DNA of 64,000 bases from a bacterium (GTDB lineage Bacteria; Chloroflexota; Dehalococcoidia; Tepidiformales; Tepidiformaceae). Location of the stretch: NCBI GenBank assembly GCA_003577245.1, contig QEVS01000002.1, forward strand, positions 124,001-188,000, in the 5' to 3' direction. The translations under genes were made by a program, and so were the position numbers. Below are positions 1 through 8,308 of this stretch, piece by piece; within the stretch, counting starts at the first letter, position 1; every line of letters begins with the position of its first letter. The notes under the pieces are model-generated. The model was not told the origin of the DNA, did not search any database, and saw nothing but the letters and a program-made list of their open reading frames with translations.

Positions 1-973
1 GCAGGTGTTCGGCCAGCGAGGCGAGAAGCAGGAGGACGAGCGCGGCCGCGACGAACCACTGGAAGCGCTCGATAGGGATGGAGCTGACCTTTTCGTCAAG
101 GCGGGCGCGCTCCAACGCGGCCACCTGGCCGGATACCACACCGGGCACCACCCGGGGGTCGGCCCCGAGGTAGCGCCCATCCGAGGCCGCTGCGAGCGCC
201 TGCAGGAACGGCTCGTTCAGCTTCGACAGCAGCGGCTTGCCGTCGGCGCCGAGCTTATCGGTGAAGGTGCGGTTTGTGGCATCAAACTCCGGGACACGAG
301 CGCCAGCGCTGGTTCCTGCCCCCGCAATGAGAAGCTTGATGCCCGCGGCGCGGAACCTCACCGCCGCGGAGGCCGGGTCTGGACCGATGTTTTCGCCATC
401 GGTGATGAGGAGCACGATGCGCCCGGCGCGAGATTCGGAATCGAATGCGTTGACCGCCACATCGAGGGCGGAGGCGGTATCGGTCCCGCCAGAAACGAAA
501 ACCGGGCCCGGTTCGAGGGTGCTGACCACGGCAGCGGCGGCGTCAAGGTCGGTGGTTAGCGGGAAGCGGAGGCGGGCGCTGCCGCCAAAGACAACGAGGC
601 CAACGCGGTCGCCGGAGAGCAGCTTCAGCGACTGAGTAACGGCGTCTTTGGCGGCCTGGAGGCGGCTGGGAGCCACGTCGGTGGCCGCCATGCTGCGCGA
701 AACATCGAGCACGACAACGACGTCGGCTCCTTCGCGACGGAGCGCGGTCTGCTCGCTCCCCCAGCGCGGCGCGGCGGCAGCGACGGCCAGGCAGGCGGCA
801 GCGGCAGCCAGCAGGACCGCCGGCGTTCGACCACGACCGGGCGCGGCTGCGCGAGTCACGGCCCGGGCGCGCGCAATGGCCCGGCGAGTGCCAAGCTCCC
901 AAAGGGCGAAGGCGCCCAGCGCCAGGGGCAGAGCGAGCAACACCAGGGGGTTCCCGAAGCTGAGGCCGCTCAT
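1..973 (-). CDS. VWA domain membrane protein (BatB-like), C-terminus cut by window edge
   Basis: Membrane-anchored von Willebrand factor A protein, last gene seen in the moxR operon. It starts at an ATG overlapping the stop of the preceding VWA gene (ATGA) and is open to base 1, so the end is missing. The visible 324 residues show N-terminal hydrophobic segments at about 10-25 and 52-68, a MIDAS motif DVSRS at residues 90-94, a TDGEN strand typical of the VWA fold, and another hydrophobic segment near residue 310. Such proteins act with MoxR AAA+ ATPases, probably in metal-dependent protein assembly or envelope stress. The specific partner cannot be read from sequence. Confidence 0.85.
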   Translation of the reverse strand, partial: MSGLSFGNPLVLLALPLALGAFALWELGTRRAIARARAVTRAAAPGRGRTPAVLLAAAAACLAVAAAAPRWGSEQTALRREGADVVVVLDVSRSMAATDVAPSRLQAAKDAVTQSLKLLSGDRVGLVVFGGSARLRFPLTTDLDAAAAVVSTLEPGPVFVSGGTDTASALDVAVNAFDSESRAGRIVLLITDGENIGPDPASAAVRFRAAGIKLLIAGAGTSAGARVPEFDATNRTFTDKLGADGKPLLSKLNEPFLQALAAASDGRYLGADPRVVPGVVSGQVAALERARLDEKVSSIPIERFQWFVAAALVLLLLASLAEHL

Positions 974-1911
974 CCAGTTGCCCTCCTGAGCCAGGTGCCG
1001 CGCAGCACCAGCTCCGAGAGCAGGAGCGCGGCCCCTGCCAGGGCGAGCCATGGTCCGTATTCCACGAACCGTTCGTAGCGCTCATGGTCGAGGCGGCTGG
1101 TTTCGAGCTTGCCGATCTCGGCGTAGACATCGGCCAGCTCACTGCCGCTGCGAGCGAGGAAGTACTTGCCGCCCGTGCGGCTGGCGATGGACTTGAGGAG
1201 CTCCTCGTCAAAGCTGTGCCCGCGCGCCCCGGTCGCGCCTTCAACGCCGATTGTGTAGACGCGGATGCGCAGGGCTTCGGCCATGGCTGCGGCATCGTTG
1301 GGGTGGATTGACTTCGCATTGTGCTCGCCGTCGGTGAGGAGGATGACGATGCGGCTGCGAGCGGGGGAATCCCTGAGCATGGTCAGGGCACTGGAGAGCC
1401 CGACGCCGATACCTGTGCCGTCGGGGAGGATGCCGCTATTGATCTCCGCCACCACCCTGTCGAGAGCGGCGTAGTCGAGGGTGAGGGGGGCCATGGGAAG
1501 GGCGTCTTCCTGGAACACAACCAGCCCGATGCGGTCGTTGGTTCTGCCCTTGATGAAGTCGCGGATGACCTCCCTGGTGACGTCGAGCCGCGACTTGCCG
1601 CCGCCGAGGGAGTTCGCGTCCATGGAGCTGGAGATGTCGAGCGAGAGGGCGATGTCGATTCCTTCGGCGGGCACGAGGGCCTCCGCGCGCCCTGCCCGCG
1701 GGCGGGCCAGCCCAACGACGAGCAGGAGGACCGCGGCCACCCGGAGCGCGGGGAGCCAGCGCGCGGCGCGCAGGCGGAACGTCGACGGCGCACCGGAGAG
1801 GCCGGCAGCCGAAGGAACAGGGTGAGGGGCGTCCCGCCGCCTCATGGCAAGCAGAGCGACGGGGAGGGCAAGGAGGGCGAAGGGAAGCAGGTACGGGTGC
1901 GCGAGCTCCAT
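970..1911 (-). CDS. VWA domain membrane protein (BatA-like)
   Basis: A 313-residue VWA protein with hydrophobic segments at about 5-22 and 52-70, a complete MIDAS (DISSS at 92-96, a later DGTG and TDGEH) and a C-terminal transmembrane segment followed by a short basic tail. The frame is open further upstream, but the ATG at 1911 fits best: it shares one base with the stop of the upstream gene (TGATG) and begins directly with the hydrophobic N-terminus. The two adjacent VWA genes look like the BatA/BatB pair of aerotolerance-type operons. Membrane topology suggests the VWA domain sits outside the membrane bilayer between the two anchors. The role is inferred from family and operon context. Confidence 0.88.
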   Translation of the reverse strand: MELAHPYLLPFALLALPVALLAMRRRDAPHPVPSAAGLSGAPSTFRLRAARWLPALRVAAVLLLVVGLARPRAGRAEALVPAEGIDIALSLDISSSMDANSLGGGKSRLDVTREVIRDFIKGRTNDRIGLVVFQEDALPMAPLTLDYAALDRVVAEINSGILPDGTGIGVGLSSALTMLRDSPARSRIVILLTDGEHNAKSIHPNDAAAMAEALRIRVYTIGVEGATGARGHSFDEELLKSIASRTGGKYFLARSGSELADVYAEIGKLETSRLDHERYERFVEYGPWLALAGAALLLSELVLRGTWLRRATG

Positions 1912-2810
1912 CAGGCGCCCCCTTCCAGGATCTCGCGCGCCATGTTCAGGTCGGCGAGGCGGCGCTCGGCGGCCGGGCGGTAGCCGGCGTAGATGACGGC
2001 GTCGCACTCATCGAGCAGGCCGCTCACGAGCCTTGCCTGCCAGCGATTGAGGCCGAGGGCTTCCATGCGCCGGGCGATCTCGGCGGCGGTCAGGGCAGCC
2101 GCCGGAAAGCCATAGCGGCCGGCAAGCACGGACCTGACGCCGAGGGCCATCTCCCGGTAGGCGTGGGCCGGGTTCGTTTGAATGGCTGCTTCGATCAAGG
2201 CGAGGTCGGGCATAGCCGGCGGCGCCGGCGGCAGCTCTGGAACGGCCGGAGGCGGGCGGGAGCGCCACCTGCGCAGGACGAGGCTCCCGCCCAGGAGAAG
2301 CAAGGCAGCACCCAGGACAGCGCCGGTGGCGATGGCCGGACGCAGCAGCGGCGACTCTCCGCCGGCGATGGAGCGCGGTCCTGGGAGTGGCGAGAGCTCG
2401 CTTGGCTGATCGACGGTCAGGGTCTGGTTTACGGCGAGCGACACCTCGGGAAGCGTTCGAGACTCCACTTTGGGTCCGTTCAGCACCAGGAGGCCGGGCG
2501 CGAAGCGGACGTCTCCGGGCCAGAAGGGCGCGACCACCAGCTCGAGAACGTGGAGGGTGCCGCCGTCCTGATCGCGGGAGCTGCGAGAGGCCACGCGGAC
2601 GAACTCGACGGTTCCCCACGAGCGGGCAAGCGGGTCGGCCTCAACGGTTGCCCCAGGGGGAGTGAAGACTTCGACAACGAGCGAGAGCTGCTGCCCGATA
2701 AGGGCCGAGGTTGTGGAGAGGGTGGCCCGGTCCCGCTCATCAGCGGCGGCGGAGGATACGGCGGTAAGCGCAAAGAGGATGGCCATGAGCGCGCAGGCGT
2801 ACCGGCTCAT
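1911..2810 (-). CDS. BatD/DUF4381-like membrane protein
   Basis: A 299-residue protein with a signal peptide (about 1-23), an extracytoplasmic beta-rich region, one transmembrane segment at about 157-180, a Pro-rich linker and a helical cytoplasmic tail. It sits between DUF58 and the two VWA genes, overlapping both neighbours by 1-4 nt, which is the usual place of BatD or DUF4381-type proteins in moxR operons. No catalytic motif is visible. I assign it by position and architecture rather than by a diagnostic motif. Its likely role is to scaffold or link the cytoplasmic MoxR ATPase to the membrane VWA proteins. Confidence 0.7.
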   Translation of the reverse strand: MSRYACALMAILFALTAVSSAAADERDRATLSTTSALIGQQLSLVVEVFTPPGATVEADPLARSWGTVEFVRVASRSSRDQDGGTLHVLELVVAPFWPGDVRFAPGLLVLNGPKVESRTLPEVSLAVNQTLTVDQPSELSPLPGPRSIAGGESPLLRPAIATGAVLGAALLLLGGSLVLRRWRSRPPPAVPELPPAPPAMPDLALIEAAIQTNPAHAYREMALGVRSVLAGRYGFPAAALTAAEIARRMEALGLNRWQARLVSGLLDECDAVIYAGYRPAAERRLADLNMAREILEGGA

Positions 2811-3754
2811 CCCGCCACCGCCACCGCTCGCTTGCGGAAGAAACGCAGGAGGGCGGGAACATAGTCGGCGCCAACGGTGACGTCGATCTCATCGATGCCT
2901 GCCTGCCCGAAGAGGAGCCTGCGTTCCGCGTCCAGGCGGCGGACGTGCGCCGCGTAGGCCTCGCGCACAGCGGCGCTGGAGCTGTCAACATCGGTCAACG
3001 CGCCGGTCTCGGAGTCGCTGAGAAGGATGAGGCCGGCATCGGGCAGAGCCTCATCGACGGGCTCGCGTACGCGGATGCCGATCAGGTCGTGACGGCGCGC
3101 GGCGGAGCGGAGTGCAGCGGCATAGCCTGTGGAGAGGAAATCGGAGACGAGGAAAACGGTCGCCTTTCGCTTCTGCACATCGGCCAGGTACTGCAGCGCG
3201 GCTGCGATGTCGGTGCCGGGTGTCCGGGGCTGCGACCAGAGCATCTCCCGCACCACGCGAAAGACGTTCCCGACGCCGCCGGCAGGGCGGATGTAGAGTT
3301 CGGGCTGGCCGGCGAAGAGCAGCAGGCCGACCCGGTCCTTGTTGCGGATGGCCGCGAGGGCAAGGACGGCGCAGATCTCGGCGGCAAGGTCGCCCTTGGT
3401 GGAGGGCAGAGCGCCGGCACGTTGTGAGGCGCTCACGTCGACGGCAAAGATAACGGTGAGGTCGCGGTCTTCGCGGTAGTGGCGCACAAACGGTTCGCCG
3501 GTACGCGCGAGCGCCTTCCAGTCGATGGAGCGGATATCGTCGCCGGGGACGTAAGGGCGCAGCTCATCGAATTCAATGCCGGACCCGCGGAAGATGGCGT
3601 GGTATTCGCCGAGGAAGAGGTCATCGACCAAGCGGCGGGCTTTGAGCTCGATGAGCTTCACCCGCTGCAGCAATTCGGGCGGGATGCCGGGAGCGCGGCC
3701 ATTGCCCGGCGGTTCCGCTGCCGCGGCCGGGGCTGTCCTGCTCCAGAGCTTCAC
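2807..3754 (-). CDS. DUF58 domain-containing protein
   Basis: A 315-residue protein with a clear DUF58 signature at residues 49-84 (GEYHAIFRGSG, then FDELRPYVPGDD and IDWKALART), followed by a VWA-like segment with DVSAS at 106-110. DUF58 proteins are almost always encoded next to a MoxR AAA+ ATPase and are thought to be its substrate or adaptor. The start codon is GTG, preceded by a G-rich stretch; the gene follows moxR after 21 nt and overlaps the next gene by 4 nt, so the five genes are co-transcribed and translationally coupled. Confidence 0.93.
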   Translation of the reverse strand: MKLWSRTAPAAAAEPPGNGRAPGIPPELLQRVKLIELKARRLVDDLFLGEYHAIFRGSGIEFDELRPYVPGDDIRSIDWKALARTGEPFVRHYREDRDLTVIFAVDVSASQRAGALPSTKGDLAAEICAVLALAAIRNKDRVGLLLFAGQPELYIRPAGGVGNVFRVVREMLWSQPRTPGTDIAAALQYLADVQKRKATVFLVSDFLSTGYAAALRSAARRHDLIGIRVREPVDEALPDAGLILLSDSETGALTDVDSSSAAVREAYAAHVRRLDAERRLLFGQAGIDEIDVTVGADYVPALLRFFRKRAVAVAG

Positions 3755-3775
3755 GTCCGTACCCCCTTCGCGGCC

Positions 3776-4765
3776 CTATGGGATAGCGACGCTTTCGAGC
3801 ACGCGCTCGATGAGGTCGTCGCTGGTCAGTTCCTCGGCCTCGGCTTCATAGGTGGTGACAATGCGATGCCGGAGGACGTCATGGGCGAGGGCCTTGATGT
3901 CGTCGGGGGTCACGTAGCCCCGGCCCATGAGGAAGGCGTGGGCCCGGGCCGCCCGGGCAAGCGCGATGCTCGCACGGGGAGAGGCGCCATAGGCGATGAG
4001 CGGTTCCAGCGAGGGCAGCTGGTAAGAGGCCGGCTGCCTCGTGGCATAGACGACCTGAACGATGTACTCCTTGAGAGAGTCGTCCATGGCAACTTCGCCC
4101 AGGGCTGTACGGGCGGCAACGATGTCCTCCCGGGAGGCGACGGTAGCGGGAGCGGGGAGGCGCCCGTCGAGGTTCATCTCCATGATGCGGAGCTCTTCCT
4201 GGCGGGATGGGTAGCCGATGCGCGCCTTGAGGAGGAAGCGGTCGAGTTGCGCTTCGGGGAGGGGGTACGTGCCCTCCTGCTCGATAGGGTTCTGGGTGGC
4301 CATGACGAGGAAGGGGTCGTCCAGGGGGAAGGTCTGCCCGCCGATGCTCACATGGCGCTCCTCCATCGCCTCAAGGAGGGCAGACTGGACTTTCGCCGGA
4401 GCGCGGTTTATCTCATCGGCGAGGACGATGCTGGAGAAGATTGGTCCCTTGCGGACCTGGAAACGCCCATCGGCGGGGCTGAATACCTCGGTTCCGACAA
4501 GATCGGCCGGCAGCAGGTCAGGGGTGAACTGGATGCGCACGAACGGCAGGTGGAGCGTGCGCGCGAGAGTGGAAACGGCGAGCGACTTGGCAAGCCCGGG
4601 CACGCCTTCGACCAGGATGTGGCCGTTGCAGAGGAGGCCGATGAGAAGGCGGTCGACAAGGGCGTCTTGCCCGACAATGACGCGGTGCACCTGCTCGCGG
4701 ACGCGCGCCAGGGCTTCGGAAGCGGAGGTAGCCTGCGGAGAGAGGGTGCGGGCACCGGCGGTCAT
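3776..4765 (-). CDS. MoxR-family AAA+ ATPase
   Basis: A 329-residue AAA+ ATPase of the MoxR group. Walker A is GVPGLAKS at residues 54-61, Walker B IVLADE at 112-117, and the sensor region carries the MATQNP motif typical of the family. The ATG at 4765 is chosen because the upstream in-frame extension runs into non-conserved, low-complexity sequence. It is the first gene of a five-gene operon (moxR, DUF58, BatD-like, VWA, VWA). The complex is expected to be a cytoplasmic chaperone or metal-insertion machine acting on VWA-domain clients; the client is unknown here. Confidence 0.95.
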   Translation of the reverse strand: MTAGARTLSPQATSASEALARVREQVHRVIVGQDALVDRLLIGLLCNGHILVEGVPGLAKSLAVSTLARTLHLPFVRIQFTPDLLPADLVGTEVFSPADGRFQVRKGPIFSSIVLADEINRAPAKVQSALLEAMEERHVSIGGQTFPLDDPFLVMATQNPIEQEGTYPLPEAQLDRFLLKARIGYPSRQEELRIMEMNLDGRLPAPATVASREDIVAARTALGEVAMDDSLKEYIVQVVYATRQPASYQLPSLEPLIAYGASPRASIALARAARAHAFLMGRGYVTPDDIKALAHDVLRHRIVTTYEAEAEELTSDDLIERVLESVAIP

Positions 4766-4814
4766 GGCGGCTCCGGCGGTGGTATCCCGGCCAGGAGCCG
4801 GCCGGGTGCCCTCA

Positions 4815-4820
4815 ATTGTA
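4815..4820 (-). promoter_or_regulatory. -10 box of the moxR operon
   Basis: TACAAT on the minus strand lies about 50 nt upstream of the moxR ATG. No convincing -35 hexamer is visible at normal spacing. Confidence 0.4.
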
Positions 4821-4844
4821 GGGCTCGGCAGCGCCAGCCGTGAG

Positions 4845-4865
4845 AAAAGGGGGATTAACCACCCC
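4845..4865 (-). terminator. Possible terminator of comF
   Basis: On the minus strand a GGGG...CCCC hairpin with an AT-containing loop is followed by a CTTTTC stretch, immediately after the comF stop codon. The stem is short (4-5 bp), so confidence is modest. Confidence 0.4.
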
Positions 4866-4869
4866 GGCC

Positions 4870-5574
4870 TTAATCGAGGATGGGAGCATCGACCGAATGG
4901 TCGTAGTTGGCGCGGGCGAAGGCCGCAATGCGCACGGTTCGCGCGCCATGGTCCTTGAGGACGCGCGCGCATTCGTTTGCGGTCGCTCCCGTGGTGACCA
5001 CGTCATCGACCAGAATGACGTTGAGGCCATCGAGAGCGGGGCCCGTGTAGCGGAACGCGCCTCTAACGTTGGCGCGGCGTTCGGCGTGGCGCATGCCGAC
5101 CTGGGTACCCGTCTTGCGGATGCGTTCGAGACGCCCCGGGCCCCCAACCCAGCCGATGCGGTTGAGGATGAGCGCGGCCTGGTTGAAGCCACGCCTGCGC
5201 TGGCGGGAGCGGTGAAGCGGCACCGGGTAAGCGATGTCGAACGAGGCTGCAGGGGGCAGCTTCGCCACCGATTCCGACATCACCCCCGCGAGCGCCTCGA
5301 CGTAGCGGTACTTTAGGCCGTGGACCACACGGCGGGCCGACCCTTCAAGGTCGAATGCAGTGATGGCGCCATCGAGCGCGTCCCAGGCGAAGCACCGGGG
5401 GCAGTTGCCACCGTCTTCCCATCTCCCGGAGCAGTTGGGGCAACGGCCCCCCTGGCTGCAGGGGGTCATCCCTGCCTCGCAGGGTTCGCAGAGGGGCAGG
5501 CCAAAGGCGCCGCAGGCGACGCAGCGTTCCGGGTAGAGGATGTTGAGCAGAGCCGACGCAAGCCGGGTGGCCAC
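4870..5574 (-). CDS. comF: ComF-family phosphoribosyltransferase-like protein
   Basis: A 234-residue protein with eight cysteines in CxxC-type pairs in the first 61 residues (C18/C21, C29/C32, C45/C48, C58/C61), expected to bind zinc, followed by a type I phosphoribosyltransferase fold with the PRPP loop VILVDDVVTTGAT at about 190-202. ComF proteins take part in DNA uptake in competent bacteria, but in many genomes they stand alone and their role is unclear. No other competence gene is present here. The GTG start lies 9 nt after a TACGCT -10 box (5584-5589, minus strand), so the leader is very short. Confidence 0.92.
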   Translation of the reverse strand: MATRLASALLNILYPERCVACGAFGLPLCEPCEAGMTPCSQGGRCPNCSGRWEDGGNCPRCFAWDALDGAITAFDLEGSARRVVHGLKYRYVEALAGVMSESVAKLPPAASFDIAYPVPLHRSRQRRRGFNQAALILNRIGWVGGPGRLERIRKTGTQVGMRHAERRANVRGAFRYTGPALDGLNVILVDDVVTTGATANECARVLKDHGARTVRIAAFARANYDHSVDAPILD

Positions 5575-5616
5575 AGCGGCCCCAGCGTAGCGCCATCCCG
5601 GGAGGGATGCATCGCC

Positions 5617-5622
5617 TACAAT
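5617..5622 (+). promoter_or_regulatory. -10 box of leaderless moaD mRNA
   Basis: TACAAT followed by exactly 6 nt and then the GTG start. This geometry places the transcription start at or next to the start codon. Confidence 0.6.
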
Positions 5623-5628
5623 GGGTTT

Positions 5629-5874
5629 GTGAACGTGACCGTGCTTCTCTTCGCTTCGCTGTCGGACAGGGCGGGGCTGCGGCGAATCGAGCTCGACTAC
5701 CAGCCGGGCGACACGGTGCGCTCGGTTTGCGACCGGCTTATGGACGCCTACCCCGCGCTGCGCAGCTTCAGGCCCAGTCTCCTCTACGCCGTGAACGAGG
5801 AGTACGTGCGCCCCGGCGACTCCGTGCCACCCGGGGCCACGCTCGCACTCATCCCACCGGTCTCTGGAGGTTAG
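5629..5874 (+). CDS. moaD: Molybdopterin synthase small subunit MoaD
   Basis: An 81-residue ubiquitin-like sulfur carrier ending in the diagnostic Gly-Gly (PPVSGG). The C-terminal glycine is thiocarboxylated and donates sulfur to cyclic pyranopterin monophosphate inside the MoaD/MoaE heterotetramer, giving molybdopterin. The GTG start at 5629 follows a TACAAT box by 6 nt and leaves a normal-length MoaD; the open frame upstream is not MoaD-like. moaE follows after 3 nt, so the two subunits are co-expressed. No molybdoenzyme gene is present in this window. Confidence 0.93.
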   Translation: MNVTVLLFASLSDRAGLRRIELDYQPGDTVRSVCDRLMDAYPALRSFRPSLLYAVNEEYVRPGDSVPPGATLALIPPVSGG

Positions 5875-5877
5875 GAG

Positions 5878-6333
5878 ATGCTCATCCGCGTGACGAGCGA
5901 GCCGCTAGACACGGCCGAGGCCGTTGCCCACGTTGCTTCGCCCGAGGCAGGGGCGGTCAATGTCTTTCTTGGCGTCGTGCGCGACAACAACCTCGGGCGG
6001 CGGGTGGACCATCTCGTCTACGAGGCTTACGACGCCATGGCGGAGAAGGTGATGCGGGAGATTGCGGAGGAGGCGCGGGAACGGTTCGGGCTGCTGGGCT
6101 GCGCCGTGCTGCACCGGACCGGGCGGCTGGAGATCGGTGAGACGAGCCTCCTCATCGCGATCAGCAGCGGCCACCGGGCAGAGTCGTTCGAAGGCGGGCA
6201 CTGGCTTGTCAACGAGATCAAGAAGCGCGTGCCGGTGTGGAAGAAGGAAGTGTGGGAGGACGGCGAAGAGTGGATAGAGGGGCCCGAATCCCTGGGGAAG
6301 AGCCAGGCCACGGCAGGCCAGGCGGGGCAGTGA
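5878..6333 (+). CDS. moaE: Molybdopterin synthase catalytic subunit MoaE
   Basis: A 151-residue MoaE protein. The conserved GxVRDNN loop, the SSGHR segment and the lysine-rich VPVWKKE region that forms the active site are present. It binds precursor Z and receives sulfur from the MoaD C-terminus. It lies 3 nt downstream of moaD and its stop codon overlaps the GTG start of the following NUDIX gene (GTGA), so the three genes form a tight operon. The last 15 or so residues are a low-complexity tail beyond the usual family end. Confidence 0.95.
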   Translation: MLIRVTSEPLDTAEAVAHVASPEAGAVNVFLGVVRDNNLGRRVDHLVYEAYDAMAEKVMREIAEEARERFGLLGCAVLHRTGRLEIGETSLLIAISSGHRAESFEGGHWLVNEIKKRVPVWKKEVWEDGEEWIEGPESLGKSQATAGQAGQ

Positions 6334-6869
6334 GCAGCCACCCGCACAGCTTCGGCCGGTTCTGCATGCAGTGCGGCCAGAGGCTGGCTTCGGCGATCCC
6401 GGAAGGGGACACGAAGCGCCGCCTGGTGTGCATGGACTGCGGCTTCATTCACTATGTGAACCCGCGGCCGGTGGCGGCCACTATCCCGGAGCGGGCCGAC
6501 GGGCGAATCCTGCTGACGCGGCGCGCGATCGAGCCCCGCAAGGGAACCTGGGTGTTCCCGGGCGGGTACATGGATGTGGGGGAGACGGCGGAAGAGGCAG
6601 CCATCCGGGAGACGCTGGAGGAGGCTCACCTTGAGGTGCGCGACCTGTCGCTGCTGGGAGTGTACACGCGTCCCGGCCCGGGCGTGGTGGTGATCGTCTT
6701 TCGCGCTGTTGCTCTCGGGCAGGGCCGGGCTGGCCACGAAACCGCGGAGGTGGAGTGGTTCGGGCCCGACGAGATCCCGTGGGGCGAGCTGGCCTTTGAC
6801 TCGACCGAATCGGCCCTGCGCGACTTCGTGCGCGCGCGGATGAGGGGGGCGTCGGGGGAGTCTTTCTGA
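6330..6869 (+). CDS. Zinc-ribbon NUDIX hydrolase
   Basis: A 179-residue NUDIX pyrophosphatase with an N-terminal zinc ribbon (CMQC at 12-15, CMDC at 34-37). The Nudix box spans about 78-100: GGYMDVGE then RETLEE, followed by H where the consensus has G. The metal-binding REXXEE glutamates are intact. The architecture resembles NudC-like NADH or ADP-ribose pyrophosphatases, but the substrate cannot be assigned. I take the GTG at 6330, which overlaps the moaE stop, because a later ATG would cut off the first cysteine pair. Whether its presence in the molybdopterin operon is functional is unknown. Confidence 0.85.
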   Translation: MSSHPHSFGRFCMQCGQRLASAIPEGDTKRRLVCMDCGFIHYVNPRPVAATIPERADGRILLTRRAIEPRKGTWVFPGGYMDVGETAEEAAIRETLEEAHLEVRDLSLLGVYTRPGPGVVVIVFRAVALGQGRAGHETAEVEWFGPDEIPWGELAFDSTESALRDFVRARMRGASGESF

Positions 6870-6873
6870 GCGG

Positions 6874-6893
6874 GCGCGCGAGTGGCCGCGCGC
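6874..6893. terminator. GC-rich hairpin between convergent genes
   Basis: Perfect 7-bp stem GCGCGCG/CGCGCGC with a 6-nt loop between the NUDIX stop and the dnaC-like stop. There is no T-run, so it is only a possible two-way terminator. Confidence 0.35.
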
Positions 6894-6907
6894 TGACGGC
6901 TTCGGGC

Positions 6908-8308
6908 TCAGCGGCCGCGGCGGGGGGCGGGTGGCGCAGGCCTTTGCGCGAGTGAGTGCCCGAGGCGGTAGTGCGGGGCGATGATATTGACCAGGGTCCC
7001 GGTGTGGGGGTCGGCGATGCGGGCGACGATGCGCTGGTGAGCCGCGCCCAGCTCCGCCATCGACTGGTCGCTGGCGACCACCGTGGGCAGGCCGGCGACG
7101 GTGCGGTAGTTCACGATCTGGTAGAGCTTCTCCTGCGCCCAGGGTGAGCCAGCCTGGGCCCCGAGGTCGTCGAGCACGAGCAGGCCGGCGTTGCGCACGC
7201 GGTCGAACAGATCGTCGTAGCCGACCTCCGTTCCGGGAGCAAAGGAGGCGCGCAGGTGATCGATGAGGTCGGGAACGACGGCGAAGAACACACTCTGCCC
7301 CCGGCCCAGGGCACGGTTGGCGATAGCGGCAGCGAGATGGGTCTTGCCGCAGCCATTGGGGCCGAGCATGACGAGCCAGCCCTGGGGGTCGTCGGCGTAG
7401 GCGAGGGCGGAGCGAAAGGCGGCGTCGAGCGAATCGCGCTCGTCGGGGTGCAGCCCGGCGCCGCGGAGGTCGAAGTTGTGGAACTGCATCTCGGCGAGGC
7501 GTTCCCTGGTCATGCCTCCGACCTGGTGGTAGGTGGCCTGGCCGGCGCCTTCGAGGATGAACACCCGGGAAAGGCGTTCGTCGCAGAGGCGCGTGGCCTG
7601 GCGTTCTTCGAGCAGGCGCGGGCGCACCGAGCAGGTAAAGACGGTGGGCAGCTCGGCGTTGTAGCGGTGATTCACCACCTGGAAGAGCTTTTCACGGGCC
7701 CACGGCGTGCCGGAAGCGGCGTCGATGTCATCGAGCAACAGCAGGGGGGCGTTTCGCACCTGCTCGAAGAGTTGCTCGAAGCTCATCTCTTCATCGGTGG
7801 CCTCGTAGCCGGCGCGGAGGTGGTCGAGGAGGTCGGGAACGACCATGAAGAGCGCGGGGGCGCCCAGGCCGACCCGGGCGTTGGCGATGGCGGCGGCCAG
7901 GTGGGTCTTGCCGCTGCCGCTGGGGCCGGAGAAAACGAGCCAGCCGGCGGGTTCCCTCGCGAAGGCACGGGCCGCTTCGGCAGCGGCGCGAAACCAGTCG
8001 CTTTCGCCGTCGCGCCCCCCTGGGACCAGGTTTTCGAAGGTGAACCGGGTGAGGGAGCCGAGGTTGCTGATGCGCTCAAGGCGTTGACGGCGAGCGTCGT
8101 CGGCCTCGTCGAGAGCGCAGTCGCAGGGCTCGGCCTTGCCGAAGCGGGGGTGGTCGACGGGGCGTTCGCGGCGCACGAACCCGGCGCCGCCGCACAGGGA
8201 GCAGGTGGGGTGGGCGGGCTCGTCAGAAGCTTCGTTTGATGGGGTTGAGGCTTCCGCCAAGATACCTTCTCTTGCGCTCTTCGAGAGTATCTCCTTCAGC
8301 TCCTTCAT
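6908..8308 (-). CDS. DnaC-like helicase loader with two AAA+ domains
   Basis: A 466-residue protein with an N-terminal cysteine cluster (C36/C39, C62/C64) and two similar DnaC/IstB-type ATPase domains. Walker A motifs are GPSGSGKT (128-135) and GPNGCGKT (317-324); Walker B motifs are LLLLDDIDA (190-198) and LLVLDDLGA (377-385). Both domains share a VVPDL(L/I)DHLRA block, so this is an internal duplication. Ordinary DnaC/DnaI loaders have one such domain in about 250-310 residues. It is last in rplI-dnaB-dnaD-dnaC, implying loading of the DnaB helicase. The ATG at 8308 has an AGGAGG 9 nt upstream but overlaps dnaD by 86 nt; a TTG at 8260 is an alternative. Confidence 0.85.
   Translation of the reverse strand: MKELKEILSKSAREGILAEASTPSNEASDEPAHPTCSLCGGAGFVRRERPVDHPRFGKAEPCDCALDEADDARRQRLERISNLGSLTRFTFENLVPGGRDGESDWFRAAAEAARAFAREPAGWLVFSGPSGSGKTHLAAAIANARVGLGAPALFMVVPDLLDHLRAGYEATDEEMSFEQLFEQVRNAPLLLLDDIDAASGTPWAREKLFQVVNHRYNAELPTVFTCSVRPRLLEERQATRLCDERLSRVFILEGAGQATYHQVGGMTRERLAEMQFHNFDLRGAGLHPDERDSLDAAFRSALAYADDPQGWLVMLGPNGCGKTHLAAAIANRALGRGQSVFFAVVPDLIDHLRASFAPGTEVGYDDLFDRVRNAGLLVLDDLGAQAGSPWAQEKLYQIVNYRTVAGLPTVVASDQSMAELGAAHQRIVARIADPHTGTLVNIIAPHYRLGHSLAQRPAPPAPRRGR

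Noticed and set aside
3479-4843. 454-codon plus-strand frame opposite moxR
   Set aside because: Antisense shadow of moxR and DUF58, with no domain and no start signals.
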